NCBI GenBank assembly: GCA_029239755.1
Contig: JARBUI010000013.1
Span: 35,975-99,974, forward strand
Length of the DNA stretch: 64,000 bases
Reading direction: 5' to 3'
Source of the DNA: Clostridia bacterium
Lineage (GTDB): Bacteria; Bacillota; Clostridia; Lachnospirales; Cellulosilyticaceae
The translations under genes and the position numbers were made by a program. Positions 35,511 to 45,318 of the stretch are shown here, in pieces. Within the stretch, counting starts at the first letter, position 1; the number at the start of each line of letters is the position of its first letter. The notes under the pieces are model-generated. The model ran no database searches and had not been told where the DNA came from. It saw only the letters and a program-made list of their open reading frames with translations.

Positions 35511-35677
35511 ATTTACATTAAGTATAATCGTCACATTACGACAAATGATTATCAAATATTAAGATATAATAGAGAAAAATACTATAATATAGTAGAAAAT
35601 GAGATGAAGTTCCCATTAAAAAAGGAACTCATTGAAGTGATTCACAAAAAATATAAAGAATGGAGGGATAGTTTATT

Positions 35678-37060
35678 ATGAGGTTTCTAAGAAAATTAAG
35701 AAGACAAACAACTGCCACTGTCAACTCGGACTACATACACAAGGACATACTCCTTAGAGTCATTTCAGATGCTACAGAAGGCAAAACAACAAGGCTGACT
35801 ACTGCGGATACAGAATGTAAGGACTTAATCGAGAAATGGAACGAAATGATTAGCACTTTATGTGACAGCAGAAAGAACACAATTATGCAGGTAAATGATT
35901 TACTAAGAACAGTAACGAAAATGGATTCGGTTCGGGACATGATAAAAAGTGTAAATAAACAAACTGAGGCACTTAATTCCATGTCAGCAAGCAGCGAAGA
36001 GTTGTCGGCGTCTATTGAAGATGTTGCTAATATGTCGCAGCAGGTATCAGAAAGTTCAAATGAGGCTAGACAAGTCACTGAAACAGGAGTGAAGAAGATA
36101 TCTGATTCGATTGGATTTGTAAGAAAAGCATTTGGGGATATTAGTATAATCAATAATCAGATGCACGAAGTTAAAGAAAAGACACAGGTTATTAATCAAA
36201 TCATTGATATTGTAAAAGGGATTGCTGATCAAACTAATCTGCTTGCTTTAAATGCAGCCATTGAAGCAGCGAGAGCAGGAGAACAAGGAAGAGGCTTTGC
36301 AGTTGTCGCAGATGAAGTTAAGAAACTTGCTGATCATACCAAGAGTTCTGTTTTAGATATACAAAGAAATATAGCTGAATTGCAAAGCAATATAGATTTG
36401 TCGGTTCAGACAATAAGCAGTACCTCTCTGCAATTAGAGACAGGTACACAGCTTGTTGACGACGCCTTAGACTCTATTAACGTGATTAATGATTCAATAG
36501 AATCGGTTAATAATGCCATTATGCAGGTTGCGGCCAATACCGAAGAACAGACAGCTGTAACCGAATCTTTTGCAGGAAGTATAATGGACTTATCACAGCA
36601 AGCTGGATATATAGATAATAACTGTCAAGGCACTGGGAAGATTATATATGATTTAAGCAAAACGATAGATTCAATAAGAATGGAAATGGTAAAAAATAGG
36701 CTTTGCCTAACTGATGCAGATATGGTTGAAATCTATAAGACAGACCACTTGCTCTGGAGGTGGCGTGTGTACAACATGCTACTTGGAAATGAACAAGTAG
36801 ATATTAATATTGTAGGAGACTACAAGCAGTGCAGGCTTGGCAAATGGTATTATGGAATAGATTGTGAAAAGTATAAAAATAGTAAAGCTTTCGCAGACCT
36901 CGAAAAACCTCATATTGAATTACACGAAATAGCTAAGCAAGCTGTTATAGCATATGGCAGGAATGATATGAAGGGAGCAGAAGAGGGATTAGAGAAAATG
37001 GACAAGTGTTCAAGGCGAGTATTTGATAGTCTTGATGAAATAAAGGTTTTATTAAGATAG
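35678..37060 (+). CDS. Cytosolic chemoreceptor with C-terminal zinc-binding CZB domain
   Basis: The 460-residue protein has no membrane segment. Its signalling coiled coil is centred on [20 protein letters not shown] and [20 protein letters not shown]. The C-terminal 120 residues form a CZB domain: [25 protein letters not shown], and [15 protein letters not shown], giving a His, Cys, His, His zinc site. CZB receptors sense zinc or oxidants such as hypochlorite in the cytoplasm. The N-terminus is short (about 90 residues) without a recognised sensor, so CZB is probably the sensing part. GGAGGGATAG precedes the ATG. Confidence 0.92.
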   Translation: MRFLRKLRRQTTATVNSDYIHKDILLRVISDATEGKTTRLTTADTECKDLIEKWNEMISTLCDSRKNTIMQVNDLLRTVTKMDSVRDMIKSVNKQTEALNSMSASSEELSASIEDVANMSQQVSESSNEARQVTETGVKKISDSIGFVRKAFGDISIINNQMHEVKEKTQVINQIIDIVKGIADQTNLLALNAAIEAARAGEQGRGFAVVADEVKKLADHTKSSVLDIQRNIAELQSNIDLSVQTISSTSLQLETGTQLVDDALDSINVINDSIESVNNAIMQVAANTEEQTAVTESFAGSIMDLSQQAGYIDNNCQGTGKIIYDLSKTIDSIRMEMVKNRLCLTDADMVEIYKTDHLLWRWRVYNMLLGNEQVDINIVGDYKQCRLGKWYYGIDCEKYKNSKAFADLEKPHIELHEIAKQAVIAYGRNDMKGAEEGLEKMDKCSRRVFDSLDEIKVLLR

Positions 37061-37079
37061 TCATTAATTAAATTGGCAT

Positions 37080-37107
37080 AAAAGCACCTTTGGGTGCTTT
37101 TGTTTTT
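37080..37107 (+). terminator. Terminator after the CZB chemoreceptor gene
   Basis: AAAAGCACC pairs with GGTGCTTTT around TTTG, followed by GTTTTT. The T-run merges with the -35 box of the sbcD promoter. Confidence 0.9.
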
Positions 37108-37134
37108 GACAGATATAGGTAAAAATAGTATGAT
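37106..37134 (+). promoter_or_regulatory. Predicted sbcDC promoter
   Basis: TTGACA (37106-37111), a 17-base spacer and TATGAT (37129-37134) form a near-consensus promoter 37 bases before the sbcD start. Confidence 0.75.
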
Positions 37135-37170
37135 TAAGGTATTAAATGGATATTCGTGGGGTGAAGCAAG

Positions 37171-38340
37171 ATGAAAATTATTCATACAGGTGATTGGCAT
37201 ATAGGGAAACAAGTTAACGGCTTTCATATGACAGAAGATCAGGCTTTCGTCATGGAACAGGTTTTTGAGATTGTAGAAGAGGAAAAGCCAGAGGCCTTTA
37301 TTATAGCAGGTGATTTATATGATCGTTCGGTTCCGCCTATTGAAGCTGTAGAGCTTCTTAACAGAGCTTTAAACAAAATTGTTAAAGACTTAAATACACC
37401 AGTTATTGCGTTAGCGGGTAACCATGATGGCAGTGAAAGATTAGAATTTGCAAGTGAGCTTTTAACAAACAGTGGTTTACATATGGGTGGGTTAGTCAAG
37501 AAAAAGTGCAAAAAAGTAGTCTTAAAGGATGATCATGGGCCTGTTAATTTTTATCTTATTCCTTTTGCACAGCCTGCTGTTGTAAGAGAACTCTTTGAAG
37601 ACAGTTCTATAAAGACCCACGATGATGCGATGAGGGTAATTACTGCTTCAATCCATGAGGAGTTAAATCAGGATGAAAGAAATGTTGCAGTAGCTCATGG
37701 CTATATAACTTATAGAAGTGACAAAAGCAAAGAGGAATGCGGTCTTGAACTAAGTGACTCTGAAATAGGGGGATTAGACCTTATTAATGCAGCGTATTTT
37801 GAACGTTTTAATTATACGGCTCTGGGGCATTTGCATGGGCCTCAGAAGGTAGGAAGTGACAAAATAAGATATTCAGGGTCTCTGCTTAAGTATTCTTTTT
37901 CTGAGCTTAATCAAAAAAAGGGACTAACCATTGTTGAGATAGCATCAGATGGCAGTGTGCAGGTACGCATTAGAGAGTTTAAGCCAAAGAGAGATTTTAG
38001 AGTCCTTAAAGGCAATATAGAAGACCTGCTTAAAGAAGAAGTTTATGGCATAGGTAATCGTGAAGATTATATTAAAGTTATTTTAACAGATGAGGGAGAG
38101 CTTATAGATCCTGTTGCTAAGATTAAAGGAACTTATCCTTACTTTATGGAGCTCCAAAGGGAAAATAAGGTGGCAAGGGAAAAAGCAGTTAACATTGCTG
38201 TTAACCTAAGAGAGAAAACGAGACTTGAACTCTTTTATGATTTTTATAGAGATATGAAGGGAAGAGAATGTCCTGTAGAGGCAGCTGAGATGATTAAAGA
38301 AATGATTGAGGAAGTGGAAAAAGGAGATGGTGAGACATGA
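37171..38340 (+). CDS. sbcD: Nuclease SbcCD subunit D
   Basis: The 389-residue protein has all Mre11-type phosphoesterase motifs: IHTGDWHIGK, IAGDLYDRSVPP, LAGNHDGSERL, VAHGYITYRS and ALGHLHGPQKV. With SbcC it forms an ATP-dependent nuclease that opens DNA hairpins and protein-blocked ends. GGGGTGAAGCAAG precedes the ATG. The stop overlaps the SbcC start by four bases (ATGA), ensuring balanced synthesis. Confidence 0.96.
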   Translation: MKIIHTGDWHIGKQVNGFHMTEDQAFVMEQVFEIVEEEKPEAFIIAGDLYDRSVPPIEAVELLNRALNKIVKDLNTPVIALAGNHDGSERLEFASELLTNSGLHMGGLVKKKCKKVVLKDDHGPVNFYLIPFAQPAVVRELFEDSSIKTHDDAMRVITASIHEELNQDERNVAVAHGYITYRSDKSKEECGLELSDSEIGGLDLINAAYFERFNYTALGHLHGPQKVGSDKIRYSGSLLKYSFSELNQKKGLTIVEIASDGSVQVRIREFKPKRDFRVLKGNIEDLLKEEVYGIGNREDYIKVILTDEGELIDPVAKIKGTYPYFMELQRENKVAREKAVNIAVNLREKTRLELFYDFYRDMKGRECPVEAAEMIKEMIEEVEKGDGET

Positions 38341-41300
38341 GACCTTTAAGACTTGTTGTACAAGGGTTTGGTACTTATTTAGAAAAACAGGATCTAGACT
38401 TCACTTTGCTTAAAGATAAAAATATATTTGTTATAACAGGAGATACAGGAGTAGGGAAAACCACCGTTTTTGATGCTATTAATTATGCACTTTATGGAGA
38501 AGCAAGCGGAGAAGATAGGAAGAAAATATCCTTTCGAAGTGACTTTGCGACGCCCGAAGAAGAGACAAAAGTAGAACTTTGGTTTGCACTTCGTGACAAG
38601 GAATATTATGTAAAAAGAGAACCTTCTTATATGCAGAAAAAGTTAAGAGGTGAAGGAGAAAAAGAACATAAACCCTATGCAGAGCTTATGCTTCCGGATG
38701 GGAAGGTAATAACAGGTGTTTCGCAAGTAACAGCAGAGGTTGAAAAGATTCTAGGGATTAATCAAGAGCAGTTCAGGCAAATTGTTATGATTCCTCAAGG
38801 CGAATTTAAAAAGCTTTTAACGGCAGATAGCCAGGAGCGGGAAAAGATTTTTAGAAAGATCTTTGGCACAGCAGTCTTTGAGAAAATTCAAAACAAGGTA
38901 AGTGCCGAGGCTAATGAATTAGACAAAGAAGTTAAGTATAAAAGAAACGAAAGAGATGCTAGACTGAGAGACTTTAACTGTGAGGAGACAGATGAAGAAC
39001 TTTTTAGAATACTGCAATCTGGCAGCATAAACTTAAGCGAAGTATTTGCAAGAACCGAAGAGGTTATTAAAAAAGATCGTGAGCTTAGCAAGCAGCTAAA
39101 TGAAGAAGTTAAAGCTATTGAAGTAATGGTTGAAGTACTTAATAAAGAAATGGTTCAAGGAGAGAATATAAATAAAAAATTTGAAGATAGAGAACGCTGT
39201 GAGAAGGCACTTAAGGTATTAGAAGATCAGTTGGGAGTATATTTAGAAAAGAGAAATACATTAGATAAAGCAAGGAAGGCCCTGACTGTAAGAGGATTTG
39301 AAGAAAAGTGGGAGAGCAAGAGGGATGCCCATCATGCACATAAAGGGACACTGGAGGCAGTGCAGAAAGAGCGCATAGTACTTAAAGAACAATATGAAAA
39401 AGGGGTAGAAGAACTAAAGGCTCAAAAAGCAAAAGAAAATGAAAGAAAAGAACTGGAAAAATGGCTTAATGAAGCTGAAAAATTGAAGCTAAAGGCACAA
39501 AAGTATGATATCAGTAAAGAGAAAGCATTAAGTGTTCAAAAAGAAACAGATGTACTCAAGATAACACTTACTAAACTCAGTGAGCAGATTGATAAAAATG
39601 AAGCAGCCATTAAGTCCATTGACCTGACTATGGAAAAAGTTACAGAAGCCGAAAAGGATAAGCTTCAGCTAGAGAATTATCTTAAAGAAATAACCTTGCA
39701 AAATCAAGAGTTAGATAAACTAAAAACGACACTTGAAGGTCTTCAAAAGCAAAAGGCGGAATATCAGAGCCTAAAGGAAAAGTTTAATAGGTTTGACAAA
39801 GCTTTTGGTGAAGTTAAAGTGAAATATGAAACGATTGAGGAAAGCTTTAGAAGAGGACAAGCTGGTCTCTTAGCCCAAACCCTAAGAGAAGCGATGCCTT
39901 GCCCAGTATGTGGCGCCATAGAGCATCCGCAGCCGGCAGTACTTGCAGGTGAAGCGGTTAATGAAGAAGCTGTTGACAGAGCAAAGGCAGCTTATGAGGC
40001 AGCTAGGTCTACTCGGGATGAGTATTTTAACAAACTTACAGAACTAAATTCTAATATTACATTAACTTTAAGCCAGACTGCTAAACCCCTTGCCTTAAAG
40101 CTGCTTGGAGCAGAAGAAATTAAACCTCTTTCAGATACTTGTACTAAAGTAAATACTTTAATACAAGAGAATAAGCAGTGTATAGCAGACAAAACTAAGG
40201 TGCTAAATGGGGCCAGGCATCTTATTCTTCAAAAACCTAGTTTGCTTGAGTCAAAAGATATTTTAACTAAAGAAATTGCAGCCAGCAAAGAAGAGCTAAA
40301 AAGACAAACAGAAGTACTTGCTGTTAAACAAGGGGAGTTAAGTGCTGCAAATGAGCAGCTTAAAATGATCGAAGAAGAGTTTGAAGGCAGAGTTAAGAAT
40401 TATGCTGAAATCACAGCTGAGATGCTTAAGAAGCAGACCATACTTGAGGACCTTGTTAAAGCTTATCAAACAGCAGAAGAGAATCATAATAAAGAGGCTA
40501 AAGCTTTGGGTGAAGCTGACGGTAAACTCATTAGCATCAGCAGTAATCTTGAGACAGCTTCAAAGGAAAAAGAAGAAGCTGCAGAAATTTTTAAAGAGAA
40601 GACCCTGGCACTAGGTTTTGCAGATTTTAAGGAATACAAAGCATTTTGTATGACTGAAGAAGCAATAGATGCTTTAGATAAGAGCATCAAGCAATTTGAT
40701 GCAAACTTTGAAGGGGCTAAGAGAGTCTATGAAAAAGCCTGTGAAGAGATAAAGGACTTGAGGCCAGCAGAAATTCAAATGATTAAAGAAAAACTTGAAC
40801 AGGTTAATGTGCAGAAAGCTAAAGCAGTTAAAGATCAGCAGATGCTGTTTGCAAAAATGCAAAATAATGAAAAAGTATTAAAGGAAGCAAAAGAATTAAG
40901 CAAAAAAATAGAGATTAAGGAACAACGGTATCAGACGGTTGGAGAGTTAGCAAAAGTTATGAAGGGCGATAATGAATACAAAATAAGCTTTGAGAGGTAT
41001 GTACTTGCAGCCTATTTTGATGATATTGTCGAAGCTTCTAATGTAAGATTTAATAAAATGACTAGCGGCAGATTTGAGCTCTTACGCAAAACACAAAAAG
41101 GAGATGCAAGAAGTCAGCAGGGACTTGACCTTGAGGTTATGGATAACTACACAGGTAAAGCAAGACCGGTAGAGACTTTATCAGGAGGAGAAAGCTTTAA
41201 GGCATCCCTCGCTATGGCATTAGGACTTGCAGATGTGGTTCAGTCTTACGCAGGGGGGATACAGCTTGATACTATGTTTGTAGATGAAGGTTTTGGTACT

Positions 41301-41468
41301 TTGGACCCAGAATCTTTAGAAAGTGCTATAGCCTGCCTCGTTGGACTCCAAAAGAGCGGAAGATTAGTGGGCATCATCTCCCATGTCCCAGAACTGAAGG
41401 AAAGAATCGATGCAAGATTGGAAGTCACTCGTATAGCAAGAGGAAGCAGGGCAGTATTTAAACTATAA
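38337..41468 (+). CDS. sbcC: Nuclease SbcCD subunit C (SMC-like ATPase)
   Basis: The 1043-residue Rad50/SbcC protein has Walker A GDTGVGKTTVFDAINYALYG near residue 35, long coiled coils, the zinc-hook CPVCG near residue 521, and the C-terminal ABC signature ETLSGGESFKASLAMALGLADV near 947 with Walker B MFVDEGFGTLD. The Cys pair lets two molecules join through zinc. Length is normal and all key motifs are intact. It completes the two-gene sbcDC operon. Confidence 0.96.
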   Translation: MRPLRLVVQGFGTYLEKQDLDFTLLKDKNIFVITGDTGVGKTTVFDAINYALYGEASGEDRKKISFRSDFATPEEETKVELWFALRDKEYYVKREPSYMQKKLRGEGEKEHKPYAELMLPDGKVITGVSQVTAEVEKILGINQEQFRQIVMIPQGEFKKLLTADSQEREKIFRKIFGTAVFEKIQNKVSAEANELDKEVKYKRNERDARLRDFNCEETDEELFRILQSGSINLSEVFARTEEVIKKDRELSKQLNEEVKAIEVMVEVLNKEMVQGENINKKFEDRERCEKALKVLEDQLGVYLEKRNTLDKARKALTVRGFEEKWESKRDAHHAHKGTLEAVQKERIVLKEQYEKGVEELKAQKAKENERKELEKWLNEAEKLKLKAQKYDISKEKALSVQKETDVLKITLTKLSEQIDKNEAAIKSIDLTMEKVTEAEKDKLQLENYLKEITLQNQELDKLKTTLEGLQKQKAEYQSLKEKFNRFDKAFGEVKVKYETIEESFRRGQAGLLAQTLREAMPCPVCGAIEHPQPAVLAGEAVNEEAVDRAKAAYEAARSTRDEYFNKLTELNSNITLTLSQTAKPLALKLLGAEEIKPLSDTCTKVNTLIQENKQCIADKTKVLNGARHLILQKPSLLESKDILTKEIAASKEELKRQTEVLAVKQGELSAANEQLKMIEEEFEGRVKNYAEITAEMLKKQTILEDLVKAYQTAEENHNKEAKALGEADGKLISISSNLETASKEKEEAAEIFKEKTLALGFADFKEYKAFCMTEEAIDALDKSIKQFDANFEGAKRVYEKACEEIKDLRPAEIQMIKEKLEQVNVQKAKAVKDQQMLFAKMQNNEKVLKEAKELSKKIEIKEQRYQTVGELAKVMKGDNEYKISFERYVLAAYFDDIVEASNVRFNKMTSGRFELLRKTQKGDARSQQGLDLEVMDNYTGKARPVETLSGGESFKASLAMALGLADVVQSYAGGIQLDTMFVDEGFGTLDPESLESAIACLVGLQKSGRLVGIISHVPELKERIDARLEVTRIARGSRAVFKL

Positions 41469-41558
41469 AGTGTATACAATGTTTAACAAAGGTAATTTGT
41501 GGTATATAATAGAGATAGATAACTATTCAGAAGTTAGTGAAGCTAATAAGCTGTAAGT

Positions 41559-41580
41559 AAGCACCTCAGGGTGCTTTTTA
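41559..41580 (+). terminator. Terminator after sbcC
   Basis: AAGCACC pairs with GGTGCTT around TCAG and runs into TTTT. It has the same core stem as the terminator at 37080. Confidence 0.85.
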
Positions 41581-41613
41581 ACTATCTGAGCTTAGGGGTA
41601 AGGAGATTATAGA

Positions 41614-44600
41614 ATGCCTATTACATTGCAAGATATTCGCAGTCAAGCGAGCAGTGAGCCAGTTTATAAACGGGGAGAAAAGTATTATCAAGATGGTCAT
41701 GTTGGAAAGTTAGAAATTAAAACGCTAAAAGAAGGTATAGAAATAGAGGCTCGTATAGAAGGAAGCCATGATAATTATAAAACATATGTGGAAATTGATA
41801 AGAGTAATAGAATAGACTACAGCTGTGAGTGTCCGGCTCATTATGAATATGTAGGAGCTTGCAAACATGCTGTTGCTCTTATGCTTAAATATTATTACGA
41901 AGGCCAGTCTCAATCTAAAGCGCAAGGCGTAAAGCCTTTGGAAGGAGAAAGATATTCACAAAGCTTGCTTGCCTACTATGAAGACAAGATCATACGGGAA
42001 CAAGAACTAGAGATAGGGCAGCATCCCACACTTAAAATCTATCCTAAACTTATAGAAGATTATCATAATACTTTTTTGTTAGGAATAGGTGTAGGAGATA
42101 AAAAAGCTTATGTCGTTAAAGACCTCTATGAGTTTACACAGCATATGCTGCAAGGGAACAATGTTGCTTATGGCAAAAACCTGGAGTTTATACATGATAT
42201 AAGCTTATTTGAAGAATCTGCTAGGCCCCTTGTAAGCTTCATTATGGATAAAACGGTTGAATACACCGAGGTACTTGAGCAAGCAGGACTTTTTAGAGGG
42301 TTTAATAAGAGTGAGCGTAAGACGATTCCTTTAGGAGCTAAAGCGTTTGACGAATTTTTTGATTTGGTCAAAGGCAAGGTCATTGATTTTGCAGGAGATA
42401 ATGTGTATAACAAGATAGAATGTATTGAAGGAGATCCTAAGTTTACCTTAAACCTTATTAAGAAGGATGACCATTATAAGTTAACAAGTTCTCTTAAAAC
42501 GTATCGTCCGATTCGATGCTCAAATAATAAATATCTTATTGTAGAGAATAAACTTTATCGCTTAAGTGATGCGTTCGGGAAAGATGTTTTTCCAGTCCTT
42601 GTATATATGTATGAAGGCAATCGGTCAAAAGAGAAAAAAGAGCTTAATTTCACAGAGGCATCTATCAAACGATTTATGCTTTCAGCACTATCAAAGGTTG
42701 AGAAACATCTGCCAGTTACAATTGAGACAAAAATAAGAGAACAAATTACACCAGAACATGCTGTTATCAAGGTGTATCTAGATATGGATGTGGAAGGAAG
42801 TATTATAGGAGACGTTAAAATATATTATAGTACTTTTGGATTTAATCCTTATAAGAAACCAACAGATGAAGAACGTATTTATATCAGTCAGTTAGTGCGT
42901 GATGTGCAAAATGAGTATCGCTTTAATAATATCCTAAAAAACTATGATTTTAGAGTGCATAACGGAAAGATTTACCTTAGGGAAGAGGAAGATGTTTACC
43001 GTTTTCTCAAACAAGGTATAAATGAACTTATTGAGACAGCAGAAGTCAATGTTACAGATAAGCTAAAGCACATGCACGTTGTAAGACCGTCTATGGGTCA
43101 AATTGGGCTGCGTATTGAAAATAATATGCTTCATGTTGTTCTAAGAGAAGTCAACATGCCATTAGATGAAATGCAGGAGGTGCTTAATGCTTATAAAGTA
43201 AAAAGCAGGTACTACCGTTTGAAAGACGGCTCTTTTGTAGATATAGAAGGTTCCGGTATAGCTGAAATGGCTAATATGATAGAAGGGCTTGGAATCACTG
43301 ATGAAGCACTTCAAAAAGGAGAAGCAGTACTACCGAAATACCGCAGTCTTTATCTTGATCAGCTTCTAAAAGAAAACCAGGAAATTGAAGTAGACAGAGA
43401 TAAATACTTTAAACAAATTATAAGAGATATGAAAAACGTGGAAGATGCGGACTATGAGGTGCCAAGAACAATAAAGGCGGTTCTAAGAAGTTATCAAAAG
43501 AAAGGCTACAGATGGCTTAAGACTATGGCACATTACGGCTTTGGAGGTATTCTTGCAGATGATATGGGGCTTGGAAAAACACTTCAAGTTATCACCTTGA
43601 TTGCATCAGAGATAGATACAGCTTTATTAGAAGAAAATCCAAAGCCCTCTTTGGTTGTTTGTCCTACGTCGCTAACGCTTAACTGGGAAAGCGAAATTAA
43701 ACGTTTTGCTCCTCATATTAAGGCGTTAGTTATAACGGGAAATGCAGAAAGCAGAAAAGCACTTTTAGAGGAAGTGCATGAGAACCATATTGTCATTACT
43801 TCCTATGAACTTCTTAAGAGAGATATTGAATGGTATGAAGAGATACCATTTAGATACTGTATTGCAGATGAGGCACAGTATATTAAAAACGCTAATACAT
43901 TAAATGCAAAAGCTCTCAAGATGGTAATGAGTGAAGTGAATTTTGCCTTGACCGGAACGCCTATTGAGAATTCCCTGGCAGAGCTTTGGAGTATATTTGA
44001 TTTTTGCATGCCAGGATATCTTTTTAATTACAATCAGTTTAAACACAAGTATGAAACGCCTATTGTTAAGGATCAGGATGAAATAGCTATAAAGAGGCTT
44101 AAAAAGATGGTTGCACCTTTTATTTTGAGAAGACTTAAAAAAGACGTTCTTAAGGAGCTTCCTGATAAGACAGAAACCGTTATTTATAACAATATGGAAG
44201 AAACGCAGCAGAAACTTTATTTAGCTCATCTGGCAAAGGCAAAGCAGGAATTAGACGAAGAGCTTCAAACAAGAGGAATGGGCAAGAGTCATATTAAAAT
44301 ATTATCTTTGCTTACAAGGCTAAGACAATTATGCTGCCATCCAGGACTTTATTTAGAAGACTATACTGAAGGAAGCGGAAAGCTGGAGCAGTGTATGGAA
44401 ATAGTAAGAGACAGTATAGAAGCTGGACATAGAATTTTGCTCTTTTCTCAGTTCACTACAATGCTGGATATTTTAGCGAGAGAGCTTGTGGGGCAAAATA
44501 TAGATTACTTTATGCTGACAGGCTCGACTAAAGCCGAAGAGCGTATGCGAATGGTTAATGAGTTTAATATATCAGATGTACCTATCTTTTTAATTTCACT

Positions 44601-44886
44601 TAAAGCGGGGGGAACTGGACTTAACCTAACGGGGGCGGATGTAGTTATTCACTATGATCCTTGGTGGAACTTATCCAGTCAAAACCAAGCAACAGACAGA
44701 GCTTACCGCATTGGACAGAAAAATAATGTGCAGGTTTTCCAGCTCATTACTAAGAATTCTATTGAGGAAAAAATCAAAGAGCTTCAAGATAGAAAGATAG
44801 GGCTTACGGAAAGTGTCCTTCAAGAAGGGGAGACGCTTATTACTAGGATGACGGAGGAGGAAATACAGGGGCTTTTCGAACTTTAG
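41614..44886 (+). CDS. SWIM-domain Snf2-family helicase
   Basis: The 1090-residue protein has an N-terminal SWIM zinc finger (SCECPAHYEYVGACKHAVALM, about 70-92), a middle bacterial SNF2-associated region (about 170-590), and a Snf2 ATPase core. Core motifs are ADDMGLGKTLQVI near 650, VVCPTSLTLNW, ADEAQYIKNANT near 752 (DEAQ), ALTGTPIENSLAELWSIFD, LFSQFTTMLDIL and QATDRAYRIGQKNNVQVF near 1025. Bacterial members translocate on duplex DNA, and several, such as RapA relatives, act on transcription or repair complexes. AAGGAG precedes the ATG. Its position after sbcDC suggests a DNA maintenance role. Confidence 0.94.
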   Translation: MPITLQDIRSQASSEPVYKRGEKYYQDGHVGKLEIKTLKEGIEIEARIEGSHDNYKTYVEIDKSNRIDYSCECPAHYEYVGACKHAVALMLKYYYEGQSQSKAQGVKPLEGERYSQSLLAYYEDKIIREQELEIGQHPTLKIYPKLIEDYHNTFLLGIGVGDKKAYVVKDLYEFTQHMLQGNNVAYGKNLEFIHDISLFEESARPLVSFIMDKTVEYTEVLEQAGLFRGFNKSERKTIPLGAKAFDEFFDLVKGKVIDFAGDNVYNKIECIEGDPKFTLNLIKKDDHYKLTSSLKTYRPIRCSNNKYLIVENKLYRLSDAFGKDVFPVLVYMYEGNRSKEKKELNFTEASIKRFMLSALSKVEKHLPVTIETKIREQITPEHAVIKVYLDMDVEGSIIGDVKIYYSTFGFNPYKKPTDEERIYISQLVRDVQNEYRFNNILKNYDFRVHNGKIYLREEEDVYRFLKQGINELIETAEVNVTDKLKHMHVVRPSMGQIGLRIENNMLHVVLREVNMPLDEMQEVLNAYKVKSRYYRLKDGSFVDIEGSGIAEMANMIEGLGITDEALQKGEAVLPKYRSLYLDQLLKENQEIEVDRDKYFKQIIRDMKNVEDADYEVPRTIKAVLRSYQKKGYRWLKTMAHYGFGGILADDMGLGKTLQVITLIASEIDTALLEENPKPSLVVCPTSLTLNWESEIKRFAPHIKALVITGNAESRKALLEEVHENHIVITSYELLKRDIEWYEEIPFRYCIADEAQYIKNANTLNAKALKMVMSEVNFALTGTPIENSLAELWSIFDFCMPGYLFNYNQFKHKYETPIVKDQDEIAIKRLKKMVAPFILRRLKKDVLKELPDKTETVIYNNMEETQQKLYLAHLAKAKQELDEELQTRGMGKSHIKILSLLTRLRQLCCHPGLYLEDYTEGSGKLEQCMEIVRDSIEAGHRILLFSQFTTMLDILARELVGQNIDYFMLTGSTKAEERMRMVNEFNISDVPIFLISLKAGGTGLNLTGADVVIHYDPWWNLSSQNQATDRAYRIGQKNNVQVFQLITKNSIEEKIKELQDRKIGLTESVLQEGETLITRMTEEEIQGLFEL

Positions 44887-44907
44887 TATCTGCATTTGTG
44901 AGGTCCA

Positions 44908-44996
44908 CGGCGAGGGGTGAGGGATAACTTTTGGTGCTCCGCGCCTCCCACAGCCAAACCCGAGTCGCCCCAAAAGTTATCCCTCACCCCTTGCCG
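44908..44996. repeat. GC-rich extragenic inverted repeat
   Basis: Arms at 44908-44934 and 44970-44996 are 27 bp long and match at 26 positions (core GGGGTGAGGGATAACTTTTG). They enclose a 35-base GC-rich loop. The base composition is clearly higher in GC than the neighbourhood. No transposase is nearby, so it could be a REP-like or miniature element; it may also act as the transcription end of the Snf2 gene. Confidence 0.9.
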
Positions 44997-45040
44997 CTAG
45001 TCATCAAGATGGCTAGATAAAAGACTCAAAGCTAGGAAGG

Positions 45041-45176
45041 GATATAAAGGCTATAAGGATACAAAGACAATAAAGATACAAAGACAATAAAGATACAAAG
45101 ACAATAAAGATACAAAGACAATAAAGATACAAAGACAATAAAGATACAAAGACAATAGAGATATAGGAATATAGAG
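45041..45176. repeat. 17-bp tandem repeat array (about 8 units)
   Basis: Five exact copies of GATACAAAGACAATAAA begin at 45058, 45075, 45092, 45109 and 45126. A sixth at 45143 differs by one base. Diverged units GATATAAAGGCTATAAG (45041) and GATATAGGAATATAGAG (45160) flank them in phase. Identical central copies indicate recent expansion by slippage. Confidence 0.95.
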
Positions 45177-45318
45177 GCTGAAAAGACTAAAGGACAGTTT
45201 TTACATGGATTCTTTTGGTAGCGGCAGGTCTCCGTTCCTGCTGGCTTTTCAGATTAAGAAGATGATATATAATATATTTATAAATACAAATGATAATGGT
45301 ATATGGAGGATGGATAAG

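Larger units (their letters stand above)
44887..45318. other. Repeat-rich intergenic region
   Basis: This 432-base gap between the Snf2 gene and the HD-domain gene holds a 27-bp inverted repeat (44908-44996), an array of 17-bp repeats (45041-45176), and the upstream region of the HD gene. No protein-coding gene fits the array, because the 17-bp unit shifts frame at every copy. Confidence 0.75.

Noticed and set aside
44908..44996. Insertion sequence
   Set aside because: There is no transposase frame between or near the arms, and the whole element is under 100 bp. Kept only as an inverted repeat.
45041..45176. Possible CRISPR array
   Set aside because: Units are 17 bp and directly adjacent with no spacers between them, and no cas genes are in the window. 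It is a tandem repeat.
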